DNA of 32,700 bases, from assembly GCA_947461175.1 (NCBI GenBank), contig CANHIY010000019.1, forward strand, positions 1 through 32,700. The letters are read 5' to 3'. A program made the position numbers and the translations under genes. Below, piece by piece: positions 15,476-24,587 of the stretch. The notes under the pieces are model-generated. The model did not search any database. It saw nothing but the letters and a program-made list of their open reading frames with translations, and was not told the DNA's origin. The DNA comes from Bacteriovoracaceae bacterium (GTDB taxonomy: Bacteria > Bdellovibrionota > Bacteriovoracia > Bacteriovoracales > Bacteriovoracaceae). Within the stretch, counting starts at the first letter, position 1. The number at the start of each line of letters is the position of its first letter.

Positions 15476-16027
15476 ATGTCTTTAGAAGACCTTGACCTCG
15501 AATTTGAAGACGAGGATGAAAGTAAAAACAAGAAGAAGGAAACAATGGATTATGATGATGATCTGGAGTTTCACTCTCCGGTCCCTCCTAAACCACGGGT
15601 GGTGCCCCCTCCAGTGACAGAAGTGGTCTCAAGGCCCCTTCCTCCTGAGGCCCCCACTCCTATTCCCGATGTTCAGGTCAGAAAAATCGAAGAGGTCAGA
15701 AGACCCGGCCCCACACTCCAGACTGTGGTAAAACCCATGACTGAAGGAAGTAGTGCTCTCAAAAAAGAAATTGAAAAAGAAACTCCCGCACCTGAAGAAT
15801 CCCTTAAGGATCAGATGCTAAAGCTTCAGATAGAGTCTCAGGTGAAAGTCTCCATAGCGGAGTTTAAAGTGGATTTTTTAAGTGACGTCCTGAGTGATAT
15901 GAAACTTCTGGAGCACCAGGTGGGCCAGCTTCTTGCCCGGATTCATGCCAAAAGCCCAGATACCAAAAATGAAGCCTTGATGATCAAAAAAATCATGGCA
16001 GACTTTGTGGCCAAAAAAAGAAAATAA
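15476..16027 (+). CDS. Acidic/proline-rich protein with C-terminal helical region
   Basis: 183 residues, cytoplasmic, no recognised family. Residues 1-30 are extremely acidic (LEDLDLEFEDEDE). Residues 34-75 are a Pro/Val-rich linker (PVPPKPRVVPPP). Residues 100-183 are charged and helical (SIAEFKVDFLSDVLSDMKLLEHQ), probably a coiled coil, ending in KKRK. The layout suggests a scaffold or adaptor. The start is supported by AAGGTGG seven bases upstream. The 196-bp interval upstream (15280-15475) is AT-rich, with only a short CTTAAC/GTTAAG inverted pair and no clear promoter. Confidence 0.6.
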   Translation: MSLEDLDLEFEDEDESKNKKKETMDYDDDLEFHSPVPPKPRVVPPPVTEVVSRPLPPEAPTPIPDVQVRKIEEVRRPGPTLQTVVKPMTEGSSALKKEIEKETPAPEESLKDQMLKLQIESQVKVSIAEFKVDFLSDVLSDMKLLEHQVGQLLARIHAKSPDTKNEALMIKKIMADFVAKKRK

Positions 16028-16082
16028 AACTACCTTATCCTCTGATAACTTTTAAATCGATTTATTTTTCTCAAGGTACATT

Positions 16083-16778
16083 ATGAAATCCTCACTCGTC
16101 ACCATTTCTGGAATGGAATGCCTTCAGGTTTTAGGGGAACAGAAAGATGTTGCTGTGATTATGCTTCATGGGTATGGAGCAAATATGCATGATCTTTTTC
16201 CCCTCTGGGAATTGTGGCACAGGGAGGGGTTTAACTGGTATTTTCCCAATGGGCCCCATGCCTTGAATATGGGGTTTTATGAAGGACGAGCGTGGTTTAA
16301 TATAGACGTTGAGGCCCTGGAAAGGGCCATCCGTGAAGGAAGGACGAGGGACCTAAGGGAGAGTGTGCCTTTGGAGTTAGACAAGACCCTTGAGGGTCTT
16401 GAGGCCCTTATCTTTGAGGTAGCAAAAGTTCATAAAAAAATTATTCTCGGTGGTTTTTCCCAAGGGGCCATGTGCTCATCTCATCTTGCCATGCGGGGGA
16501 CCCTTCCCTTGACGGGTCTTGTGTTGTTGTCCGGGGCCCTGGTCGCCCAGGAAAAGTGCCCAGAGAGCCTGAGTTCTCAAAAGGCCCTCCCTTTTTACCA
16601 GTCCCATGGGACCCGGGATCCAATCCTGTCTCTCGAGGGGGCACGGGACCTAGAGAAGAAGCTTCACACCCTTCACTTTAAGGGGGCCCTTCATCCGTTT
16701 ACAGGGGGTCATGAAATCCCCCCATCGGTGATTGGAGAGGTGAAGGATTTTCTTAAAGAGATAACTTTTTTAAAATAA
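16083..16778 (+). CDS. Phospholipase/carboxylesterase family alpha/beta hydrolase
   Basis: 231 residues, the usual size of the cytosolic Abhydrolase_2 esterase family. The oxyanion segment is VIMLHGYGANMHDLF (25-39). The nucleophile elbow is GGFSQG (S126), with D179 in SHGTRDP and H210 in TGGHEIP completing the triad. These enzymes hydrolyse short acyl esters or lysophospholipids; the specific substrate is unknown. No signal peptide. AAGGT precedes the ATG. The last 26 bases overlap the convergent gene at 16753. Confidence 0.85.
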   Translation: MKSSLVTISGMECLQVLGEQKDVAVIMLHGYGANMHDLFPLWELWHREGFNWYFPNGPHALNMGFYEGRAWFNIDVEALERAIREGRTRDLRESVPLELDKTLEGLEALIFEVAKVHKKIILGGFSQGAMCSSHLAMRGTLPLTGLVLLSGALVAQEKCPESLSSQKALPFYQSHGTRDPILSLEGARDLEKKLHTLHFKGALHPFTGGHEIPPSVIGEVKDFLKEITFLK

Positions 16779-17742
16779 GCTTTACGGCCTTAGAGGTTGA
16801 GGTTTCAAAAGTTCTTTTTATCTCGTCATAATCCCTATCTTTTGATTTCAGACCCAAAGGACCCTTGATCCCAAGGCCTGTGCCACAAAAACTTGCGAAG
16901 ATGTCCCTGATCTTATGGGTTGAGTTGATGAAGGAGGGATCAAGATAAAGAAATTTATAATCATGGGAGGAGGTAACGAATTCATAACTTAGGCTCAGCA
17001 TCAGGGGACCCACCTGGGCCATTTCTTTTTTTATGCCAGATTTTATCAGGGCCTTGGACAAAAAGAATGGCACATAAAACTGATAAATATTTCGATTTAA
17101 ATATTCATGAAGGTTTTCTGGGTAGAAGAGTTTTTTGTAATTTTCCTCTGAACTGTCAAAAACGAGACCAATCATATCGATCACACGGGAGAGGAGCTCT
17201 TTATTTGACTCAAACTGGGAATTACTTTTGGTATCGGTTTCCTCTAAATAGGCCAGGTGAAGTTTTCTAAAGGTTGTGTCCTGAAAAAGAGTCGCCATCA
17301 CTTCAGAGGCCTTGTCCTCACTTTGATAAAAATTTTTGGTAAACTCAAAGATGGTTAAATCCTTCTCAAGCCCCAAGAGGTAGTCACTCAGGTGCTGGTT
17401 GAGTTTTTCCAGGTAGGTTTTGGTTTGAGGATTCGACAGCAAGTGAATGAGACGCTTTTTAAAAGCAATAAACACAAAGGCCCTGGGGTCCCAGGCCCTT
17501 TCGTCCATGGGAGGCATGGTATTTTTTATCAGGATGACATCGTAATCTAAAACCTCAAGCATGGAAGAGACGGTTGTTTGGCACTCATCTTTCTTTTCAG
17601 GAGGCATATAACGGGAACAGCGGGTATGAATGATGGATTTTAACACCGTATTGTAGGCATAATTTGTTGCAGGACGCCCATGGTGTGATCCAAATGCTGT
17701 ATTGAGTAGAGTTATCAGGACGGCGGTAGTCATGACTTTCAT
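16753..17742 (-). CDS. Secreted protein of unknown function
   Basis: 329 residues with a signal peptide (MKVMTTAVLITLLNTAFG, cleavage before SHHG). The remainder is largely helical and charged, with a CSRYMPPEKKDEC cysteine pair near residues 40-53. No domain recognised. AGGA lies three bases before the ATG at 17742, an unusually close spacing. It overlaps the esterase gene by 26 bases at the 3' ends and is divergent from the sucA operon. Predicted periplasmic or secreted. Confidence 0.6.
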   Translation of the reverse strand: MKVMTTAVLITLLNTAFGSHHGRPATNYAYNTVLKSIIHTRCSRYMPPEKKDECQTTVSSMLEVLDYDVILIKNTMPPMDERAWDPRAFVFIAFKKRLIHLLSNPQTKTYLEKLNQHLSDYLLGLEKDLTIFEFTKNFYQSEDKASEVMATLFQDTTFRKLHLAYLEETDTKSNSQFESNKELLSRVIDMIGLVFDSSEENYKKLFYPENLHEYLNRNIYQFYVPFFLSKALIKSGIKKEMAQVGPLMLSLSYEFVTSSHDYKFLYLDPSFINSTHKIRDIFASFCGTGLGIKGPLGLKSKDRDYDEIKRTFETSTSKAVKLILKKLSL

Positions 17743-17853
17743 AGGTCCTACTTATCTTTAACTTAAGCTAAATGGTCAAATAGAAAGATTCTAAATTCTG
17801 CCGCAATGACTCAGCGCAAAGCTTCAAAGATAAGATATTTCTTGGCTAAAAGA

Positions 17854-17882
17854 TTTTCACAAGAGGCTTCATGTTTTATAAT
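17854..17882 (+). promoter_or_regulatory. Promoter of the sucA-sucB-lpd operon
   Basis: TATAAT (17877-17882, perfect) 17 bases after TTTTCA (17854-17859, 4/6). It predicts a start near 17889, downstream of the first two in-frame start codons of the sucA reading frame. Confidence 0.6.
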
Positions 17883-17919
17883 GGATTCAACATTAAACCC
17901 CCGAATCCTAAGAGTTTCT

Positions 17920-20664
17920 ATGACAGTATCAAATGACTATTCCTATGTTTCCTCTTCAGACAATTTATTCATCGATGGACTTTATAAAGATTACAAACGA
18001 AACCCCGAAGCTGTGGATGTATCCTGGAGACAATTCTTCCGGGGTTTTGAGTATGCCGCTACCACTTCTTCTCCTGTTGAATCCACCGGTGTTTCTTCTT
18101 CAAACCTTTCAAAAGAATTTAAAGTTTTTCGCCTCATTGAGGCCTATCGATCTAGAGGTCATTTAATCTCTACCACCAATCCCATCCGAGAAAGAATGAA
18201 CCGATCCCCGAAGCTTCTACTTGAAGATTACGGATTAACTCAAGCCGAACTTGAGGAGAGTTTTGTCATCGGAGAGGTGTTGGGACTTAAGAATGGAAAA
18301 CTTAAAGAAATCATCACAAGGCTAAAAAGTATTTACTGCGGAAATATTGGTGCAGAGTACATGCATTCGAATGATACCGACATCCGGGAGTGGTTTCAAA
18401 AAAAGTTTGAGAACGCCCAAGAGGAAAAGAATTTTAGTATTGAGAAGAAAAAAAGAATCCTCACAAAACTTAATGAAGCTGTGGCCTTTGAGAATTTTTT
18501 GCACACAAAATATGTGGGGCAAAAGCGCTTCTCTCTTGAAGGTGGAGAGAACACGATTCCAGCCCTTGATGCCATGATTAACACAGCTGCCTCCCACGGA
18601 GTGGAAGAAGTTGTTATCGGCATGGCCCACCGAGGGCGGCTTAATGTTCTTTCAAACATAATGGGAAAAACTTACGAGTACATTTTTAATGAGTTTGAGG
18701 GACAGGCCGTTCCGGATTTAACTATGGGGGATGGAGATGTGAAGTATCATATGGGGTACTCTTCCCAGGTGACAGCTTCTGGTGGGCAAAAGGTCTATCT
18801 TAAACTTATGCCAAATCCTTCTCACCTTGAGGCCGTTGATGCCGTCGTTCTTGGATACACCAGGGCCCAAGGGGACACCCTCTATCACGAAGATCCTAAA
18901 AAACTTCTTCCCATTATCATTCATGGTGATGCAGCTGTGGCCGGACAAGGAATTGTTTATGAAACGGTTCAGATGTCTGGGCTCAAGGGCTATAATGTGG
19001 GTGGGGCCATCCACTTTGTGATTAATAATCAAATTGGTTTTACCACAGATTTTGATGACGCAAGATCCTCTATTTATTCCACTTCAGTGGCCAGGGTTTT
19101 AGAGACTCCTATCCTTCATGTCAACGGTGATGATGCGGAGGCGGTGGTTTATGCGGTGGAGTTAGCGGCCCAGTTTAGAGCAAAATTTCACAAAGATATT
19201 TTCGTGGACATGGTCTGTTACCGAAAGCATGGGCACAATGAGTCTGATGAGCCAAGATTTACCCAGCCTAAATTCTACGGGCTCATTTCAAAGCATGCTA
19301 ATCCTCGAGAAATTTATAAGGATCAGTTAATTGAGGGCCGTCAAATTGAAGCACAGCTTGCCGTTCAAATGGAGGAGCAATTTAAAAATCTTCTCCAGGA
19401 CCGCTTCAATATGGTGAAACAAAAACCACTTCCTTATCTGTATCAAAAACCTGAAGAGCAGTGGAAGTCTTTCCGTCGTTCAATCCCTAAGGATTTTGAC
19501 TACTCCCCAAAGACTTCTGTCTCAAAGGATGTGCTTGAAAAAACACTTAAGGCCCTCACCACTCTTCCTGAAAATTTTAAACCCATTCAAAAAATTGATA
19601 AGCTTTTAGAGGAAAGATCAAAACGATGGAGTGAGGATCAGTTAGACTGGGCCATGGGGGAGCTTATGGCCTATGGATCCCTTCTTCAGGAGGGGATCAC
19701 TGTGCGCATGTCTGGCCAGGACTGCATCCGGGGAACTTTTTCTCACCGACACGCAGGGGTTGTGGATGAGAATTCCAACACCCGGTATTTGTTTTTAAAT
19801 AATTTCTCTGAAAATCAAGGAAAGTATAAAATTTATAACTCCCTTCTCTCTGAATATGCTGTCCTGGGTTTTGAGTACGGCTACTCTCTTGGGTCACCGG
19901 GATCCCTTAATATCTGGGAGGCCCAGTTTGGGGATTTTGCTAACGGGGCCCAGACCATTATTGATCAGTTTATTTCTTCCGGTGAGTCTAAGTGGCAAAG
20001 GCAATCTGGGGTGGTCCTCATGCTCCCCCATGGTTATGAAGGTCAGGGCCCGGAGCACTCCAATGCCCGTCCTGAGCGCTTTTTGCAGCTTGCTGCCGAA
20101 TGGAATATGGTGGTGGCAAACCTCACCACTCCAGCAAATATTTTTCATATCCTGCGCCGTCAGGTGAAGTGGGATTTTAGAAAGCCATTGGTGATTTTTA
20201 CTCCCAAGTCACTTTTAAGGCATCCTGAATGTGTCTCAAAGATAAAAGACCTCACAGAGGGATCGTTCCAGGAAATTATTGATGATTCTTCTGTTAATGC
20301 TAAAGAGGTCAAGCGCCTGATCCTTTGCACAGGGAAAGTTTATTACGATCTAAAGGCAAGACAAGTCAAAGACAAACGAAAGGATGTGGCCATTGTCCGC
20401 TTAGAGCAGTTGTATCCCATGCCTGAGGAGCAGAGCTGGAAGCTGATTGAAAAGTACAAGCATGCTGAAAAGGTTTGGGTTCAAGAAGAGCCTAAAAATA
20501 TGGGAGCGTTTACCTTCCTTCGCCGCTACGTTCAGTTTGATGAATTTAAGCTTATTGCCCGTAAGTCTTCTGCTTCTCCGGCCACAGGACACGCCAGTGT
20601 ACATGCACAAGAGCAGGCAAAAATACTTACCCAGGCTTTCGCAGAAAAGATTGAGACAGTTTAA
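17920..20664 (+). CDS. sucA: 2-oxoglutarate dehydrogenase E1 component
   Basis: The frame opens at 17806, but the promoter inside it and the family N-terminus favour ATG 17920 (MTVSNDYSYV...), giving 914 residues, close to E. coli SucA (933). The N-terminal E2-contact motif (LYKDYKRNPEAVDVSWRQFF) is present. TPP/Mg-binding and active-site segments include GMAHRGRLNVL, HGDAAVAGQGIVYET, NNQIGFTT and RKHGHNESDEP. The transketolase-like part has SGQDCIRGTFSHRHAG and HGYEGQGPEHSNAR. It decarboxylates 2-oxoglutarate in the TCA cycle and passes the succinyl group to the E2 lipoyl arm. It is first in the operon, with 21 bases to sucB. Confidence 0.96.
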   Translation: MTVSNDYSYVSSSDNLFIDGLYKDYKRNPEAVDVSWRQFFRGFEYAATTSSPVESTGVSSSNLSKEFKVFRLIEAYRSRGHLISTTNPIRERMNRSPKLLLEDYGLTQAELEESFVIGEVLGLKNGKLKEIITRLKSIYCGNIGAEYMHSNDTDIREWFQKKFENAQEEKNFSIEKKKRILTKLNEAVAFENFLHTKYVGQKRFSLEGGENTIPALDAMINTAASHGVEEVVIGMAHRGRLNVLSNIMGKTYEYIFNEFEGQAVPDLTMGDGDVKYHMGYSSQVTASGGQKVYLKLMPNPSHLEAVDAVVLGYTRAQGDTLYHEDPKKLLPIIIHGDAAVAGQGIVYETVQMSGLKGYNVGGAIHFVINNQIGFTTDFDDARSSIYSTSVARVLETPILHVNGDDAEAVVYAVELAAQFRAKFHKDIFVDMVCYRKHGHNESDEPRFTQPKFYGLISKHANPREIYKDQLIEGRQIEAQLAVQMEEQFKNLLQDRFNMVKQKPLPYLYQKPEEQWKSFRRSIPKDFDYSPKTSVSKDVLEKTLKALTTLPENFKPIQKIDKLLEERSKRWSEDQLDWAMGELMAYGSLLQEGITVRMSGQDCIRGTFSHRHAGVVDENSNTRYLFLNNFSENQGKYKIYNSLLSEYAVLGFEYGYSLGSPGSLNIWEAQFGDFANGAQTIIDQFISSGESKWQRQSGVVLMLPHGYEGQGPEHSNARPERFLQLAAEWNMVVANLTTPANIFHILRRQVKWDFRKPLVIFTPKSLLRHPECVSKIKDLTEGSFQEIIDDSSVNAKEVKRLILCTGKVYYDLKARQVKDKRKDVAIVRLEQLYPMPEEQSWKLIEKYKHAEKVWVQEEPKNMGAFTFLRRYVQFDEFKLIARKSSASPATGHASVHAQEQAKILTQAFAEKIETV

Positions 20665-20685
20665 TTGGTTCTAAAAGGATAGATT

Positions 20686-21888
20686 ATGGTTGATGTTAAA
20701 GTTCCAAGTGTCGGTGAGTCCATTTCAGAAGTTACTATTGCCAGTTGGTTAAAAAAAGATGGTGATATCGTAAAACTTGATGAGGCCATTTGCTCCATTG
20801 AATCTGATAAGGCCACCTTAGAAATTTCTGCTCCGAAGGCAGGGAAACTTAAAATTCTTGTTAAAGAAGGCGAAACAGTTCTTATTGGAACTAAGGTAGC
20901 AGAAGTTTTAGAAAGCACTGAAAAAGTTTCTGAACAGAAGGCTCCTTCCCCTGAAGTGTCTCCAAAAACAATTGTTGAAACAAAAAACTATCCCTCTCCC
21001 TCTGCTCAAAAAATTCTCTCTGAAAAAGGCATTGATCCTAAAACGGTTGAGGGGAGTGGGAGAGACGGAAGAATTACCAAGGCCGATGCTGTTGCCCAAG
21101 AGGTCAAAACAGTGGCCCCTCTCTCAGGAGCTGTTTCTGATTCAGACCTTAAGGCCCTGGCCCAGGAAACTCTCTCGTCTTCATTCTCCAGAGAAATTCG
21201 TCGAGAAAAAATGAGTGGCCTTCGTAAGACCATTGCAAGCCGCCTTGTGGCCGCCAAAAATACCACGGCCATGCTCACCACTTTCAATGAAGTGGATATG
21301 TCCCAGGTGATGGAGATCAGAAAAAAGTATAAGGACTCCTTTAAGGAAAAGCACGGCGTGGGTCTGGGATTCATGAGCTTTTTTACCAAAGCGGTCTGCC
21401 AGGCACTTAAACAGTTTCCTGCGGTCAATGGCATGATAGACGGGAGTGAAATTGTTTTTCATAACTACGCCGATGTGGGTGTGGCCGTCTCAACGCCAAG
21501 GGGACTAGTGGTCCCCGTGATCCGGAATGCTGAATCCATGGGAATGGCCTCCATTGAGTCTAAGATTGTTGAGCTTGCCACCCGGGCCCGGGACGGGAAG
21601 ATTACGATTGAAGAAATGCAGGGGGGAACATTCACCATTACTAACGGCGGAATTTTTGGATCCATGCTTTCAACTCCTATCCTTAATGCTCCCCAGTCAG
21701 CAATCTTGGGTCTTCATAATATCGTGGAGAGACCTGTGGCCATCAATGGTCAGGTTGTTATCCGCCCTATTATGTATCTCGCCCTCTCTTATGATCACCG
21801 GATAGTGGATGGCAGAGAATCTGTTTCTTTTTTGAAGGCCGTGAAAGAAATGATCGAAGATCCGGCCCGCTTACTGCTCGATCTTTAA
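20686..21888 (+). CDS. sucB: Dihydrolipoyl succinyltransferase (E2)
   Basis: 400 residues, normal for SucB. A single lipoyl domain has the lipoylated lysine in ESDKATLE (K42). A Pro/Ser/Lys linker leads to the E3-binding domain (about 103-137, [23 protein letters not shown]). The catalytic domain ends in [14 protein letters not shown] (H371, D375). It transfers succinyl from E1 to CoA and forms the core of the complex. A strong AAAGGA site precedes the ATG. It lies between sucA and lpd in one transcript. Confidence 0.96.
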   Translation: MVDVKVPSVGESISEVTIASWLKKDGDIVKLDEAICSIESDKATLEISAPKAGKLKILVKEGETVLIGTKVAEVLESTEKVSEQKAPSPEVSPKTIVETKNYPSPSAQKILSEKGIDPKTVEGSGRDGRITKADAVAQEVKTVAPLSGAVSDSDLKALAQETLSSSFSREIRREKMSGLRKTIASRLVAAKNTTAMLTTFNEVDMSQVMEIRKKYKDSFKEKHGVGLGFMSFFTKAVCQALKQFPAVNGMIDGSEIVFHNYADVGVAVSTPRGLVVPVIRNAESMGMASIESKIVELATRARDGKITIEEMQGGTFTITNGGIFGSMLSTPILNAPQSAILGLHNIVERPVAINGQVVIRPIMYLALSYDHRIVDGRESVSFLKAVKEMIEDPARLLLDL

Positions 21889-21901
21889 TGAAGGATAATG
21901 A

Positions 21902-23305
21902 ATGGAACAATTTGATTTAGTGGTTATTGGTTCTGGTCCCGGTGGTTATATAGCTGCTATTAGGGCCAGTCAGTTAAAAATGAAAGTCGCTCTTATTGAA
22001 AGATATAATACCCTAGGGGGCACTTGCCTGAATGTGGGTTGTATTCCTTCTAAGGCGTGGCTTGATTCTTCTGAGAGGTACCATGAGACTGTTCACTCCC
22101 ATGACCTTCATGGAATTGAAGTTTCTCAGGTAAAACTTAACCCTAAGAAAATGTCCGAAAGGGTGGCCAAGGTGGTAGAGGGAATCACTGGGGGTGTTTC
22201 CTTTCTTATGAAAAAAAATAAGGTTACAGTTTTTCATGGCCATGGATCTTTTAAAGATCAAAACACCATTGTTGTCACTTCTGAAAAAGGCACCCAAGAG
22301 GTGAGCTTTAAAAAGGCCATCATCGCCACTGGTTCAAAACCCTCAACTCTCCCAGGAGTGAGTATAGATAAAGAGAGGATCATCACCTCAACCGAGGCCC
22401 TAAAGCTGACCACTGTTCCTAAGCACCTCATGGTGATTGGTGGTGGAGTCATTGGACTAGAACTGGGGTCAGTTTTTAACCGCCTTGGAGCAAAGGTCTC
22501 AGTGATTGAGTTCGCAGATTCCTGCATCGCGAGCATGGATAAGGACTTAGGAAAAGAACTTCAGAAGGTTTTAAGTAAAGACGGTGTAACGTTTTACTTA
22601 GGTCATGGGGTCACATCCGTTTCAAGAAATGGGGATGAGGTCACTCTTAAGGCAAAGAATAAAACCTCAAATGAGGAGATAGAGCTTAAGGGGGATTACT
22701 GCCTAGTGGCGGTGGGACGTCGCCCTTATACAGAAAGTCTTGGCCTGGAGAAAATTGGTTTAAAAACTGACGAACGGGGAAGGATTCCGGTGAATGACCA
22801 CCTTCAGACAACTCATTCTCATATCTATGCCATTGGAGATGTGGTGAGAGGGGCCATGCTCGCCCATAAGGCCGAGGAAGAGGGTGTTTTTGTGGCCGAA
22901 CATATGGCGGGACAAAAACCTCACATCCATTATCACCTCATTCCTGGAGTCGTTTACACCTGGCCCGAAGTGGCCGCCGTGGGGTATACGGAGGAGGAGC
23001 TTAAGGCAAAGGGTGTTCCCTATAAAGTAGGAAAATTTCCTTTCCTCGCTTTAGGAAGGGCCCTGGCCTCTAATGAAAAAAATGGTCTTATTAAGGTTTT
23101 GGCCGATAAAAATACTGACGAAATTCTGGGCGTTCACATGATTGGCCCCAGAACTGCAGATATGATTTCTGAGGCCGTGGTGGCCATGGAGTTCAGGGCC
23201 AGTGCGGAAGACATTGGGCGCATTTCTCATGCTCACCCCACGTATTCAGAGGGGTTTAAAGAGGCCTGTCTTGCGGCCACTGAGAATAGGGCCCTCAATA
23301 TTTAA
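21902..23305 (+). CDS. lpd: Dihydrolipoyl dehydrogenase (E3)
   Basis: 467 residues. FAD-binding GSGPGG (10-15), the redox disulfide GGTCLNVGCIPSK (C42, C47), NAD-binding VIGGGVIGLELGS, the second FAD motif YAIGDVV and the C-terminal active-site HAHPTYSE of the partner subunit are all present. It reoxidises dihydrolipoamide of the 2-oxoglutarate complex with NAD+. It starts 13 bases after sucB with GAAGGA upstream. The operon position ties this copy to the 2-oxoglutarate rather than the pyruvate complex. No intrinsic terminator is seen after it; the 64-bp gap holds a run of seven G (23327-23333). Confidence 0.96.
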   Translation: MEQFDLVVIGSGPGGYIAAIRASQLKMKVALIERYNTLGGTCLNVGCIPSKAWLDSSERYHETVHSHDLHGIEVSQVKLNPKKMSERVAKVVEGITGGVSFLMKKNKVTVFHGHGSFKDQNTIVVTSEKGTQEVSFKKAIIATGSKPSTLPGVSIDKERIITSTEALKLTTVPKHLMVIGGGVIGLELGSVFNRLGAKVSVIEFADSCIASMDKDLGKELQKVLSKDGVTFYLGHGVTSVSRNGDEVTLKAKNKTSNEEIELKGDYCLVAVGRRPYTESLGLEKIGLKTDERGRIPVNDHLQTTHSHIYAIGDVVRGAMLAHKAEEEGVFVAEHMAGQKPHIHYHLIPGVVYTWPEVAAVGYTEEELKAKGVPYKVGKFPFLALGRALASNEKNGLIKVLADKNTDEILGVHMIGPRTADMISEAVVAMEFRASAEDIGRISHAHPTYSEGFKEACLAATENRALNI

Positions 23306-23369
23306 ATAATCCATAAGATATTTTCAGGGGGGGCATTAATTTTAGTTCATAATTGCCGATAATTCTCTT

Positions 23370-24575
23370 ATGGACCTAAAGATTTTAGGAACTTTATTTA
23401 TTTTAAAATTGGTTTTTTTCATGGGATGTAATCCCATGGGTGAGGGTTCAAAGGTTGACGAAAACTATGGAACCACAGCACCCACACTGAGTTTTAGTTC
23501 CACTCCTTTGGTTTCGGGGAATGTGGGGAGCCAGATGACCATTACTCCCTCTGGTACAAAAAATTACACCACTTGCACCATTTCACCTCCCTTACCGTCT
23601 TGGCTCTCTTTAAATAACAGCACCTGTGAAATAACGGGTATTCCTCAGGATATATTACCCCAGACGACTTATGAGCTCACGGCCAAAAACGAGGCCGGAA
23701 GTGCTACTTCTTCTGTGACTCTTTCAACTCAGTTGACCTGTCCACCCAATTTTGTGGCCGTCCATGCCAATCCACAGTTAAGTGTTTATGCCTTTTGCGT
23801 CTCAAAATATGAAATGAAATGCTCAGGAATAAGTTGTTCAGATCTATCGGCAGTGATTCCTGGGCCAAGTGCTCTTGCGGTTTCACAAAAAGAAGGTCTA
23901 CCCTGGGTGAGGATCTCTCAATCTGATGCTCTTGTGGCCTGTTCTTACCTGGGTGATAAGTATGGATTAATTTCAAATCCAGAATGGATGACGATTGCTT
24001 ATGAATTAGAGTCAGAGGATGAGAACTGGACTGGTGGATCTAAGGGAGTTGGGATGTTATACAAAGGTCATTCTGATGGTCTAAAACTATCCGGGGTTCC
24101 TGGAACCCATTCTTCTTTGGAGGCACAACTTGATACTGACCCCTATTATCTTACAGGAAACAACTCTTCTGAACCTCCGGGAGCAGGAAAAGAGCAAAAA
24201 AGAACCCACGTCTTAAAAAGTGATGACATCCTTTGGGATTTTTCTGGAAATGTATGGGAGTGGTCTAATTGGGAGCTAGATGAGCTTCTCTTCTTAGGGC
24301 CCACCGCTTGTCCTGACAGCGCCTCAGAACTTAAAGATGTAAATTGTGGGTCACTCATGGATAAAGATTTTTTACCAGTAAACCCAATGAATATGAATCC
24401 CTATGATTCAACTTATGGGCTGGGCATGTTTTTTGGAGGAAGTGGTGGGGCCCTCATAAGGGGCGGGATCTCCAGTGGGGGAGTGAATACGGGGATATTT
24501 TCTATGGACCTAAGCTTTCTTTCCCACCAACAAAATTCAGTCACTGGATTCAGGTGCGTTTACCGACCGATCTAA
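23370..24575 (+). CDS. Lipoprotein with He_PIG domain and formylglycine-generating-enzyme-like domain
   Basis: 401 residues. The signal peptide ends in lipobox FFMGC (Cys20). Residues ~34-125 form a He_PIG Ig-type domain with the paired-cysteine pattern CTISPPLPSWLSL...CEITGIP. Residues ~130-401 look like an FGE/SUMF1 (C-type-lectin-like) domain: SKYEMKC, GNVWEWSNW, RGGISSGG and terminal TGFRCVYRP. Catalytic FGE needs specific cysteines that cannot be assigned here, so a binding role is as likely as catalysis. Predicted outer-membrane lipoprotein. GATAAT ends six bases before the ATG and there is no Shine-Dalgarno, which would fit a leaderless transcript. Confidence 0.78.
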   Translation: MDLKILGTLFILKLVFFMGCNPMGEGSKVDENYGTTAPTLSFSSTPLVSGNVGSQMTITPSGTKNYTTCTISPPLPSWLSLNNSTCEITGIPQDILPQTTYELTAKNEAGSATSSVTLSTQLTCPPNFVAVHANPQLSVYAFCVSKYEMKCSGISCSDLSAVIPGPSALAVSQKEGLPWVRISQSDALVACSYLGDKYGLISNPEWMTIAYELESEDENWTGGSKGVGMLYKGHSDGLKLSGVPGTHSSLEAQLDTDPYYLTGNNSSEPPGAGKEQKRTHVLKSDDILWDFSGNVWEWSNWELDELLFLGPTACPDSASELKDVNCGSLMDKDFLPVNPMNMNPYDSTYGLGMFFGGSGGALIRGGISSGGVNTGIFSMDLSFLSHQQNSVTGFRCVYRPI

Positions 24576-24587
24576 GACATTCATGAT

